NCBI GenBank assembly: GCA_003221985.1 | Contig: QHUQ01000130.1 | Location: 1 to 14,369, forward strand | Reading direction: 5' to 3' | Source of the DNA: Gemmatimonadota bacterium | GTDB taxonomy: Bacteria; Gemmatimonadota; Gemmatimonadetes; Gemmatimonadales; GWC2-71-9 | DNA length: 14,369 nucleotides | Notes under the pieces: generated by a model | The model's input: only the letters and a program-made list of their open reading frames with translations | What the model was told of the DNA's origin: nothing | The model's database searches: none | In this document: positions 1-7,993 of the stretch, in pieces | Position numbering within the stretch: position 1 is the stretch's first letter | How the letters are laid out: each line of letters starts with the position of its first letter | Program-made: the position numbers and the translations under genes

Positions 1-1
1 C

Positions 2-1294
2 GGCGGAGGCTACGGCAGTGTCGAGTGCTTCCGCGTGCAGAGCGGCTGGGCGGCGCACGACTTTCTCGGCGGCGCGCGGACGCTGGACCTGTCCGGACGG
101 GTGTCGAAACTGGGCGGCGTGCCGCGAGGATCGACGGGATTGGACCAGCTGTGCAACCCCTTCGGCGGCCGCTGGACGTTCGATACCCTCAACTACAGCG
201 TCGGACTCACCCTCCGGCAACCGGCGTTTCTGTCCCGCTCCCACGTCGCTTCGCTCGGATTTCTGGCCGAGCGGCACTCGGAGTTCTTGGTGTACACGCG
301 TGAAGCGATCGGCGGGAATGCGGACGTCACGTTCAATGCGCGCGGGCGTTTACCGGTGACGGTCGGATACGGCTACTCCGTTGGCCGGACGACGGCCAGC
401 GCGGGGGTGTACTGTTTTTGGTTCCGTGTGTGCGATGCGGCCAGTCAGGACTTTCTGCGCAAACGGCGCAGCTTCGGCGCGGTGACGGTCACCCTGGTGC
501 GTGACCGCGTGAACAACATTCTCGACCCGTCCGAGGGCACCCTGATGACCGCCTCGGTGTTACACGCGTCGCGACTCGTCGGCTCCGATTCGACCTACGA
601 ATTCAACCGCGGCGAGCTGGAGCTTGCGAAGTACTACCCGATTGGCCGCCGCAGCGTGTTCGCCTGGCGGATCCGCGGCGGGACGATTCTGCCGCGCAAC
701 ATCACGCTCTCGGGCCAGCCGGTCCCATACGTGCCGCCGGATCAGCGCTTCTACGGTGGCGGGCCGAACTCCGTGCGGGGCTATGGTCGCAACGAGCTGG
801 GTCCGCGCGTCTACGTGTTCATTGGCGCCGACACAATCAGCCCCGCCGCGGTCGACACCGCCGCCACGAGGAAGGCCGGAGGCACCGATGCAGACAAGGT
901 GTTTCGGAATGTGCAAACCCGGCCGACGGGGGGCAACACTGCCATCATCCTGAACGCGGAGCTGCGCTTGCCGTCGCCGATCTTCGCTTCTCGCATGCGC
1001 CTGGGGTTTTTCCTCGATGCCGGCCAGGTGTGGGAGCGCGGTGACGAGATCGTCTCGATCCGAGGCATGCGCATGACTCCCGGTGCCGGCGTCCGTTTCA
1101 CCACGCCGCTGGGGCCGGTGCGAATCGATGCGGCATACAACGGCTACGCCGCGCAGCGGGGACCGCTGCTGTATCAGGTAAGCGACACGTCCAGCACGAT
1201 CACCCAGATTCGGCTCTCGTATCCGCCTGTCCGGGCGAGCAAGACGTTCTGGCAAAAGCTCGTCTTGCAGTTTGCCGTGGGGCAGGCCTTCTAG
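2..1294 (+). CDS. Omp85 (BamA/TamA) family outer membrane protein, C-terminal part, 5' truncated by window
   Basis: The frame is open from the first bases of the window, so the N-terminus, including any POTRA domains, lies upstream. About 430 residues remain. They are rich in alternating polar/hydrophobic beta strands, as in the 16-strand barrel of Omp85 proteins. The hallmark is the RFYGGGPNSVRGYGRNELGP stretch. Its VRGY (bases 773-784) matches the conserved (V/I)RG(F/Y) motif of the loop that folds back into the barrel. The protein ends in Phe (GQAF), the usual terminal aromatic of an outer-membrane beta signal. In the cell it should sit in the outer membrane and insert or export proteins, or act with TamB. 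The tamB-like gene begins on the base after this stop, which favours a TamA role over BamA. Without the POTRA count I cannot decide, so no symbol is given. Confidence 0.9.
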   Translation, partial: GGGYGSVECFRVQSGWAAHDFLGGARTLDLSGRVSKLGGVPRGSTGLDQLCNPFGGRWTFDTLNYSVGLTLRQPAFLSRSHVASLGFLAERHSEFLVYTREAIGGNADVTFNARGRLPVTVGYGYSVGRTTASAGVYCFWFRVCDAASQDFLRKRRSFGAVTVTLVRDRVNNILDPSEGTLMTASVLHASRLVGSDSTYEFNRGELELAKYYPIGRRSVFAWRIRGGTILPRNITLSGQPVPYVPPDQRFYGGGPNSVRGYGRNELGPRVYVFIGADTISPAAVDTAATRKAGGTDADKVFRNVQTRPTGGNTAIILNAELRLPSPIFASRMRLGFFLDAGQVWERGDEIVSIRGMRMTPGAGVRFTTPLGPVRIDAAYNGYAAQRGPLLYQVSDTSSTITQIRLSYPPVRASKTFWQKLVLQFAVGQAF

Positions 1295-4200
1295 ATGCGC
1301 CGCTCGCTGGGCGTCGCCCTCTGGTCCCTCGTCGGCCTGCTGGCCTGCTTCCTCGGCGCGCTCAATGCGCTGGTGGGAACGCACGCGGGCCGCACGTTGC
1401 TGGCGCGCGTCGCCAGCGCTGCGGTCGAGAGCGCCGTGCACGGCTCGATCGAGGTGGGCGAGGTGCGCGGCTCGCTGCTTACCGGCGTGGTGCTCACCGA
1501 TGTGCGGCTGCTCGATCCCGACTCGACCCTGGTTGCGTTCCTGCCGCGCGCCGAGCTGGGTTATAACCCGATCGACTTCGCGGCGGGCCGGATCGTGTTC
1601 ATGGAGGTGCGGCTCGACCGGCCGGTCATCAACATCGTGCAGCACGCCAACGGCAGGACCAACTTCGACGAGCTGCTGCGCCTCGGCGAGAAGGACACCG
1701 TCACCGTAAAGCCGCTCGGCCCCGCCGGCCCGCGCTCGCTCATCCTGCTGCGCAACGTTCAGATCGATGACGGCTCACTCACGCTGCGGCTGCAGAAGCA
1801 TGGCGCCGTGTCGAGCACCAATGAGGAGATCGAATACTCCGGTGAAGACGGACGCTATCGGCTGCGCCGCTTCGAGCATCTCAACGCGCGGCTCGCCGCG
1901 CTGCGCATCCAGGCGCCGCGGGAGAACGGCATTCGGATCGACGTGCTGCGGCTCACGACCGAGAGCAGCGATCCACGGCTGTCGATCGCCGACGTCGTCG
2001 GCCGCTTGACGATCGACGGCCATACGCTCGACGTCGATTTGTCCCGCGTCCGATTCCCCGGCACGCAGTTCAGCGCGAAGGGCACGGTGCAATGGCCGCG
2101 CGACACGTTGCTCTGGAATCTCGCGATGCGCGCCGACTCGGCGACGTTGACCGACATCCGGTTTCTCGATCCGCGGTTCCCGGAGCATGCGGTGCTGCAC
2201 GGCGGCGTGACGGTCGCGTCCCACGGCGGGCGGCTGCTCGAGATTCAGCTGCGACCGCTCAATCTCACCTTCGGCGAGGGGCGGCTTACGGGGCACGTGA
2301 CCGCGTTCAGCGCCGCCGACTCCGGGCTGGTGGCGCTGCGACAGGGCGACCTCACCGCGCAGGATCTCTCGCTCGATTTCGCCCGCGTCTACATCGATTC
2401 GCTGCCCTTCTACGGCCGCCTGACGGGACAGACGATCGTCGACGGGCCGGTGAGCGCCTTGAAGATCGAGACCGCGTGGTCGTTCCGTGACTCGCTCGTT
2501 CCGGGATGGCCCGAGAGCCAGATCCGGGGGAAAGGGGAAATCAGTCTCGGCGGCCCTGCTCTGGCGTTCCAGCCGTTCGCCGTAGCAGCCGGCCGGATCG
2601 ACATCGGCACGATCCGGCGACTCGTCCCCGGATTCGATCTTCAGGGGGAGCTCGACGCCACGGGCACGCTCACCGGGACGCTGAAGGACGCGATGTTCAG
2701 CGGCACGCTGCGTCATCACGATGGCATGCGGCCGGTCAGCCTCATCCGCGGCGTCGTTGGTCTCGACTCCCGCACGGAAGTACTCGGCGTCTTCGCCGAT
2801 GTCCGCGCCGATTCGCTCTCGCTCGACGGCTTGACCGGCCGGATCGCGAACTTTCCGCTGCGCGGCTCGCTGACCGGAACGATCCGCATGAAGGGCGACA
2901 TCGCGGGGCTCGAGACGCACGCCGACCTCGACATGCTGGGTGGGGGCGGTGCGATCCGCGGTGACGGCACGTTGCTGCTCGGCGCGCGCGGCGTTCATCC
3001 GGGTTACGGCGCCCGCCGCTTCACGCTGCGGGGGCAGGACGTGAACCTGCAGCGCTGGCTGATGCGCAACGGGCCTCCCTCGCGGCTCACATTCAGCGCC
3101 ACCGGGACCGTCGCAGGCGATAGCACGACCACGCCCACCGGAGCGTTTTCCGTGGCAGTCGCTCCCTCCCTGTTCTCGGGCACGATCATCGACAGCGGCG
3201 CGACGCAAATGCACTTCGCGGACGGGAAGCTCTACGTCGACTCGTTGCGGCTGCAGCAGCCCGGGCTACTGACCCATGGGAGCGGATCCCTGGGTTGGCG
3301 GCGTCCCGACCGCGGCACCCTGGTGTTCGATTTCGCTGCCGACAGTCTCAGCGTCCTGGATTCGCTGGTGACCTGGATTGCCGGCCCGCAGGCCACGGCA
3401 GCAGGGGAGGGCTCGACTCCCGAGGAGAAGCTCAAGGGCTCGGCGCAGGTGCGCGTGACGCTCGACGGGGCGCTCGATTCGATGTCCGTCGGCGGTGACG
3501 CCCGCATCGCCGACCTGCAATGGCGCGGCTGGCACGTTCCCAAGGGGGAAGGATCGATTGCGTACCGGCCCGGCCCGGTGCCGAGCTTCGACGTCGAGGC
3601 CAGGTTCGACTCGCTGGGATACGGACGGCTCGGGTTCGGAGCCGCCGCCGCCAGCGCCCGCGGCACGCGCGACTCGCTCACCTGGTTCGCCCGTTCGCGC
3701 GTCGGGGATCTCGGCGCGTTTCTCGCGGGCGGGCGCTACGCCCGGCCGGACGGAGGAGGCGCCGGCGTCCAACACGCCGCCGTGGATTCGCTGGCCGTGC
3801 TGCTGCCGAGCGGCGTCTGGTTCCTGGAGCGGCCCACGGCGCTGGCGTTCGGTGACTCCGTCCTGCACGTCGATTCGGCAGCGCTCAGGAACGCCGCGGG
3901 CGCCGGTCGTCTGACGCTGAGCGGCGACCTGCCCGGGCACGGGCCGATCAATGCGCACGTGTCGCTGGACAGTTTCCCGCTGACCGGCATCTACGCGCTC
4001 GTGGAGCATGACACCCTCGGCGTGGCGGGCGCGCTCACCACGACGCTCGCCGCGAACGGCACCCGCGCGAACCCCACCTACAGCGGGTCCTTCGCGTTCT
4101 CCAACGCCTCGTTCGGCTCGTTCAAAGCGCCGTTCATGGACGGCATCGTCGACTATCGCAACAGGCGGTTGAACGGTGAGGTCCATCTGTGGCGGTCGGG

Positions 4201-5713
4201 TCAGCAAGTCCTGAACGTCACGGCCCATCTGCCGCTCGACCTCGCGCTGGTCTCCGTCGCACAGCGGCAGCTCCCGGATACGCTTTCGGTCCAGGCGCGA
4301 GCGGACAGCGTCGACCTCGGCGTACTCGCCGCGGTGACGACGACGGTGCAGCAGGTCGAGGGCGTGTTTACCGCGGATCTGGGACTCGGCGGCACCTGGG
4401 AAGCGCCGCGGCTGCGGGGCGGCCTGGAGATCGGGAACGCGGCCGCCACGATACCGGCCCTGAACGTCCGCTACACCGGCCTGAACGGCAGCCTGTCGCT
4501 GCGCGGCGATACCATCCGCGTGGATAGCATCACCGCGGTGAGCGAGCGTGGCCGGGCGGAGCTGACCGGATTCATGCGGCTCGAACGGCTGACGAAGCCC
4601 GTGCTCGCGATGAACATCACCACGTCCGACTTCAAGGCACTCGACCTGCGCGGCTATCTCACGCTCACGGCGAGCGGGCGGGTGGCGCTCACCGGCCCGG
4701 TCTTCGGCGCGACACTGAGCGGCCGCGGCACCGTGACCTCGGGCGTGCTGCATTTCGCCGACCTCGTCAACAAGCGCGTCGTGAACCTGGAGGAGCCGTG
4801 GGTCCAGGACCTCATCGACACCTCGCTCATTCGCACGCAGCGCTTGGGGCCGGAGTTCCAGAGCCTGTTCTTCGACAGCCTGCAGGTGCGCAACCTGCAG
4901 CTCACGATGGGCGAAGACGTCTGGCTCCGGTCCAACGAAGCCAACATCCAGCTGTCGGGGTCGGTCACCGTCAACAAGGTGCGAGACAACTACCTCTTGA
5001 GCGGTACGCTGCAGGCGCCACGCGGCACGTATCGCTTGAACGTCGGTCTCGTCACGCGCGAATTCGTCGTGTCGAAAGGAACGGTGCAGTACTTCGGCAC
5101 GCCCGATCTCGACGCCGCACTCGACATCGAGGCGAGCCACGTCGTGCACCCGCTTCCCGGGCCGGGAAGCAATAACAGAGACATCACGGTCATCGCGCAC
5201 ATTCAAGGCACGTTGCGCGTGCCGAAGCTGACGCTCGAGTCCGAGCAGAATGACAAGTCACAGACCGAGCTGATTTCCTACCTGATGTTCGGCAAACCGA
5301 CGTTCGAGTTGGGAGGTGGCGAGGGAGTGTTCGTGCGCAGCACGGCCGCGTCGCTGCTGGCGGGCGAGCTGGAGCGCACCGTCGTGTCGGATCTCGGCGT
5401 CCCGCTCGATTACTTCGAGATCCGGCCCGGCGATCCGTCGAACCCGTTCTCCGGCGCGCAGGTCGCCGCCGGCTGGGCGATCGGCTCCAAGACGTTCCTG
5501 GTGGTGAACGCGGGTTTCTGCCAGCAGGTGCAAAGCCAGAACCAGTCGCGTCTGGCGAACCTGTTGGGCGCGAGCTTCCAATTCCGCTTCAGCCCCGAGT
5601 GGCGCACCGAAGCGAGCTTCGAGCCGGTCCGCGCCTGCGGCTTGGGGAGCCTGTTGCAGGCGCCGGTCTCACGGCAGGTCGGTCTCGATGTGTTCTGGGA
5701 GCGGCGGTACTAG
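1295..5713 (+). CDS. tamB: TamB-like translocation and assembly module / AsmA-like bridge protein (DUF490)
   Basis: This is a 1472-residue protein. One N-terminal hydrophobic anchor (about residues 5-28, LGVALWSLVGLLACFLGA) is followed by a very long run of short beta strands, as expected for the AsmA/TamB beta-taco groove. The C-terminal DUF490/TamB domain is recognisable: LLSGTLQAPRGTYRLNVG, then VTREFVVSKGTVQYFGTPDLD, an IQGTLRVPKLTLES segment and SQTELISYLMFGKP. The protein ends in Tyr (WERRY), typical of TamB tails that meet the barrel partner. Known family roles are assisting TamA in outer-membrane protein insertion and carrying phospholipid between the inner and outer membranes. The ATG directly abuts the stop of the Omp85 gene (tag|atg), so translation is probably coupled. 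Length is slightly above the about 1260 residues of the E. coli protein. Nothing suggests a frameshift. Confidence 0.93.
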   Translation: MRRSLGVALWSLVGLLACFLGALNALVGTHAGRTLLARVASAAVESAVHGSIEVGEVRGSLLTGVVLTDVRLLDPDSTLVAFLPRAELGYNPIDFAAGRIVFMEVRLDRPVINIVQHANGRTNFDELLRLGEKDTVTVKPLGPAGPRSLILLRNVQIDDGSLTLRLQKHGAVSSTNEEIEYSGEDGRYRLRRFEHLNARLAALRIQAPRENGIRIDVLRLTTESSDPRLSIADVVGRLTIDGHTLDVDLSRVRFPGTQFSAKGTVQWPRDTLLWNLAMRADSATLTDIRFLDPRFPEHAVLHGGVTVASHGGRLLEIQLRPLNLTFGEGRLTGHVTAFSAADSGLVALRQGDLTAQDLSLDFARVYIDSLPFYGRLTGQTIVDGPVSALKIETAWSFRDSLVPGWPESQIRGKGEISLGGPALAFQPFAVAAGRIDIGTIRRLVPGFDLQGELDATGTLTGTLKDAMFSGTLRHHDGMRPVSLIRGVVGLDSRTEVLGVFADVRADSLSLDGLTGRIANFPLRGSLTGTIRMKGDIAGLETHADLDMLGGGGAIRGDGTLLLGARGVHPGYGARRFTLRGQDVNLQRWLMRNGPPSRLTFSATGTVAGDSTTTPTGAFSVAVAPSLFSGTIIDSGATQMHFADGKLYVDSLRLQQPGLLTHGSGSLGWRRPDRGTLVFDFAADSLSVLDSLVTWIAGPQATAAGEGSTPEEKLKGSAQVRVTLDGALDSMSVGGDARIADLQWRGWHVPKGEGSIAYRPGPVPSFDVEARFDSLGYGRLGFGAAAASARGTRDSLTWFARSRVGDLGAFLAGGRYARPDGGGAGVQHAAVDSLAVLLPSGVWFLERPTALAFGDSVLHVDSAALRNAAGAGRLTLSGDLPGHGPINAHVSLDSFPLTGIYALVEHDTLGVAGALTTTLAANGTRANPTYSGSFAFSNASFGSFKAPFMDGIVDYRNRRLNGEVHLWRSGQQVLNVTAHLPLDLALVSVAQRQLPDTLSVQARADSVDLGVLAAVTTTVQQVEGVFTADLGLGGTWEAPRLRGGLEIGNAAATIPALNVRYTGLNGSLSLRGDTIRVDSITAVSERGRAELTGFMRLERLTKPVLAMNITTSDFKALDLRGYLTLTASGRVALTGPVFGATLSGRGTVTSGVLHFADLVNKRVVNLEEPWVQDLIDTSLIRTQRLGPEFQSLFFDSLQVRNLQLTMGEDVWLRSNEANIQLSGSVTVNKVRDNYLLSGTLQAPRGTYRLNVGLVTREFVVSKGTVQYFGTPDLDAALDIEASHVVHPLPGPGSNNRDITVIAHIQGTLRVPKLTLESEQNDKSQTELISYLMFGKPTFELGGGEGVFVRSTAASLLAGELERTVVSDLGVPLDYFEIRPGDPSNPFSGAQVAAGWAIGSKTFLVVNAGFCQQVQSQNQSRLANLLGASFQFRFSPEWRTEASFEPVRACGLGSLLQAPVSRQVGLDVFWERRY

Positions 5714-6643
5714 GTGACCCGCGCGCTGCTGATCACCAATCCGTTCGCGGCGCGCGCCCATGCGCGGGCCGTCACCACCATCCGCGAGATTCTGAACAAG
5801 GGCGGCTGGAGCGTCGAGGTCCGATCGACCACCGGCCCCGGCGATGCCCGCCGCATCGCCGAGGAATCGCGGGGGATGGGATTCGACGTGCTGGTCAGTC
5901 ACGGCGGCGACGGGACGGCGATGCAGGTCGCGGCGGGCATCGCGGGCACGGGGATCTCGCTGGGGTTGGTGCCGGGCGGAACCGGCAACGTGCTCGCCGG
6001 CAATTTGCGGCTGCCGCGGTCGACCGCGAGCGCGGCGCGTGCACTGCTCGAGGCGCGCCGGCTGCAGATCGACCTCGGCGTCGTGCAGCGGAGCGATGGC
6101 CCGCACTACTTCGCCGTCGCCGCGGGGACCGGCTTCGACGCGCAACTCATGGCCGACACGGGCCTGCAGGCGAAACGGCGCTGGAAGGTCGGCGCATACC
6201 TCGCCCGCGCGGCGCTGACGCTGACGTCGGTGCGCAGCGCGCCCCATCGCGTGACCGTGGACGGCACGCCGCAGGAGATCCGCGCCGCGATGCTGCTCGT
6301 GCTCAACTGCGGCCAGCTGCCGCCGGGGTTTCTCCGGCTGCGCGCGGATCTCTCGCCGGACGACGGCTGGCTCGACGTCGTGGCCCTGGATGCGGACGGT
6401 GCGTTGCAGAGCGCGAGCGCCGTCCTGGAGTTGTTCCTGGGAGGGGGGGGCGCCAGAAACGGGAAAGGGCGCCGTGTGTGGTGGGCGCGGGGACGCTCGG
6501 TGCGGGTGGAAGTCCTGGACGACGCGCCACGACCGGTCCAGCTCGATGGAGAAGTCACGGGCGAGACGCCGTTCGAGGCGCAGCTGTTGCCGGGGGCGTT
6601 AGCGGTGCTGGTGGGCTCCGGATTCAAGGCACACGGTGGCTGA
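5714..6643 (+). CDS. YegS/DgkB-type diacylglycerol (lipid) kinase family protein
   Basis: This is a 309-residue protein starting at a GTG that abuts the tamB stop codon. The N-terminal catalytic domain has an opening ITNPFAAR beta strand, the nucleotide-binding GGDGT motif (residues 64-68) and the following LVPGGTGN loop (residues 85-92). A conserved GTGFDAQ segment follows. The C-terminal beta-sandwich carries DDGWLDV and the QLDGE motif typical of the family. The expected reaction is ATP-dependent phosphorylation of diacylglycerol or a related lipid at the inner face of the membrane. The substrate cannot be told from sequence, since YegS, DgkB and sphingosine-kinase-like members share these motifs. 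The reading frame crosses an eight-G homopolymer (6443-6450) that encodes a Gly run. The gene overlaps the next one by 8 bases. Placement behind tamB suggests a role in envelope lipid turnover; this is inference. Confidence 0.92.
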   Translation: MTRALLITNPFAARAHARAVTTIREILNKGGWSVEVRSTTGPGDARRIAEESRGMGFDVLVSHGGDGTAMQVAAGIAGTGISLGLVPGGTGNVLAGNLRLPRSTASAARALLEARRLQIDLGVVQRSDGPHYFAVAAGTGFDAQLMADTGLQAKRRWKVGAYLARAALTLTSVRSAPHRVTVDGTPQEIRAAMLLVLNCGQLPPGFLRLRADLSPDDGWLDVVALDADGALQSASAVLELFLGGGGARNGKGRRVWWARGRSVRVEVLDDAPRPVQLDGEVTGETPFEAQLLPGALAVLVGSGFKAHGG

Positions 6644-7979
6644 TACGCTCCTGATGGTAGACGACGACGCGAGCGTGCTGCGCGCGATCGGCGAGTACTT
6701 CGAGCGCCTCACCTACGAGGTGTGGCGCGAGAGCACGGGCGAGCAGGCGCTGGAAACCTTCCAGCGGGTGCGGCCCGACGTCGTGCTCCTCGATCTCCAT
6801 CTTCCCGACGCGAGCGGGCTCGTCGTGCTCGAGCGGCTGCGCCGAGCAGGCGCCGCGGTGATTCTGCTGACGGGGCAGGGAGACATCGAGACCGCAGTCA
6901 AAGCGATGCAGCTCGGCGCGGAAAACTTCCTCACCAAGCCCGTGGACATGACGCATCTGGCGGCTGCGATCGCCCGCGTCGTGGAGAAGGTGCGCCTGTC
7001 GCGCCAGAACGCGCGGCTGCGCGCGCTCGACCACGAAAGCGAGGGCGTGGGCTCGCTCGGCGTCTCGCCGGCGATGCAGGAGCTGGCCCGTCAGATCGAG
7101 CTGCTCGCGGCGGGCGAGCGCTCGACCGTTCTGCTGCAGGGTGAGAGCGGCACGGGGAAGGGGTGGGTGGCGCGGGTGATTCACAATTTGTCCCCGCGTT
7201 CCGGCGGCCCGTTCGTGGAGGTGAACTGCGCCGGCCTGTCGGCGACGTTCCTCGACTCCGAGCTGTTCGGGCACGAGAAGGGTGCCTATACGGACGCCAA
7301 GGAACGCAAGGTCGGGCTCTTCGAGCTCGCCGATAAGGGAACGATCTTCCTCGACGAGATCGGCGAGTTGGCGACCGAGCTGCAGCCCAAGCTGCTCAAG
7401 GTGCTCGAGACCAAAACGTTCCGGCGGCTGGGCGGCACGCGGGAGTTGACGGTGGATGCGCGGCTCATTGCGGCCACGAACCGCGATCTGGTGCGCGAGG
7501 TCGAGGCAGGGCGGTTTCGCGAGGACCTGTACTACCGGCTGAACGTCATGCCGCTGGTGCTCCCGCCGGTGCGCGACCGCTCGCGGGAAGATCGCCTCGA
7601 TTTGATCACGCGCATCATCGCCGATCTCAAGGCCCAGCTCCCCGGCTGTCCCTCCGAATGCACGACCGATGTCCTGGACCGTCTGCTCTCGGCGGCATGG
7701 CCCGGGAATGTGCGCGAGATGCGCAACGTGGTCGAGCGCTCGATGATTCTGGGCCGCGGGCAGCCGCACATCGGCATCGAGCAGCTGCCGCCCGACCTGC
7801 GGCAACGGGCCGCGACCGACCGGCGCTACCAGGCGCAATCGCTGTCGGAGGTGGAACGGCAACACATCGAGCGGACGCTCAAGCATCACGGTGGGAACCG
7901 CACGCGGGCGGCGCTGGAGCTGGGGATTTCGCGCGCGACGTTGATCAACAAGATCAAGCTGTATGCGCTGCCGCTGTGA
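6636..7979 (+). CDS. sigma-54-dependent response regulator, NtrC family (REC-AAA+-Fis HTH)
   Basis: This is a 447-residue protein read from a GTG inside the end of the lipid kinase gene (8-base overlap). The receiver domain (about 3-115) has the acidic pocket D9-D10-D11, phospho-acceptor D53, T79 and K101. The AAA+ domain has Walker A GESGTGKG (169-176), an ELFGHEKGAYTDA segment at the sigma-54 contact loop (GAFTGA position, residues 216-221), Walker B TIFLDEIGE (236-244), a conserved LIAATNRDL stretch and a WPGNVREMRN segment. A Fis-type helix-turn-helix closes the protein (ALELGISRATLINKIKLYAL). It should activate sigma-54 promoters once phosphorylated. No histidine kinase is present in this window, so its sensor is encoded elsewhere or beyond the ends. 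The loop reads GAYTDA instead of GAFTGA. I did not make a systematic search for target -24/-12 sites. Confidence 0.95.
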   Translation: MADTLLMVDDDASVLRAIGEYFERLTYEVWRESTGEQALETFQRVRPDVVLLDLHLPDASGLVVLERLRRAGAAVILLTGQGDIETAVKAMQLGAENFLTKPVDMTHLAAAIARVVEKVRLSRQNARLRALDHESEGVGSLGVSPAMQELARQIELLAAGERSTVLLQGESGTGKGWVARVIHNLSPRSGGPFVEVNCAGLSATFLDSELFGHEKGAYTDAKERKVGLFELADKGTIFLDEIGELATELQPKLLKVLETKTFRRLGGTRELTVDARLIAATNRDLVREVEAGRFREDLYYRLNVMPLVLPPVRDRSREDRLDLITRIIADLKAQLPGCPSECTTDVLDRLLSAAWPGNVREMRNVVERSMILGRGQPHIGIEQLPPDLRQRAATDRRYQAQSLSEVERQHIERTLKHHGGNRTRAALELGISRATLINKIKLYALPL

Positions 7980-7993
7980 GGCTCTTCGCCTCA
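7977..7993. terminator. Small stem-loop joining two convergent stop codons; possible bidirectional terminator
   Basis: TGAGGC-TCTTC-GCCTCA is a perfect 6-bp stem with a 5-base loop. Its left end is the TGA of the sigma-54 regulator and its right end is the TGA of the minus-strand WD40 gene. There is no T-run on either side, so intrinsic termination is uncertain. GAGGCTCTT recurs at 7997-8005. Confidence 0.4.

Noticed and set aside
560..1645. Long antisense frame opposite the Omp85 gene
   Set aside because: It is the GC-rich shadow of the Omp85 and TamB coding frames, with an Arg/His/Ala-rich composition and no recognisable domain.
3266..5206. Antisense frame of 646 codons opposite tamB
   Set aside because: Low-complexity Arg/Glu/Ala composition typical of an antisense shadow. 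The tamB frame shows clear DUF490 motifs on the other strand.
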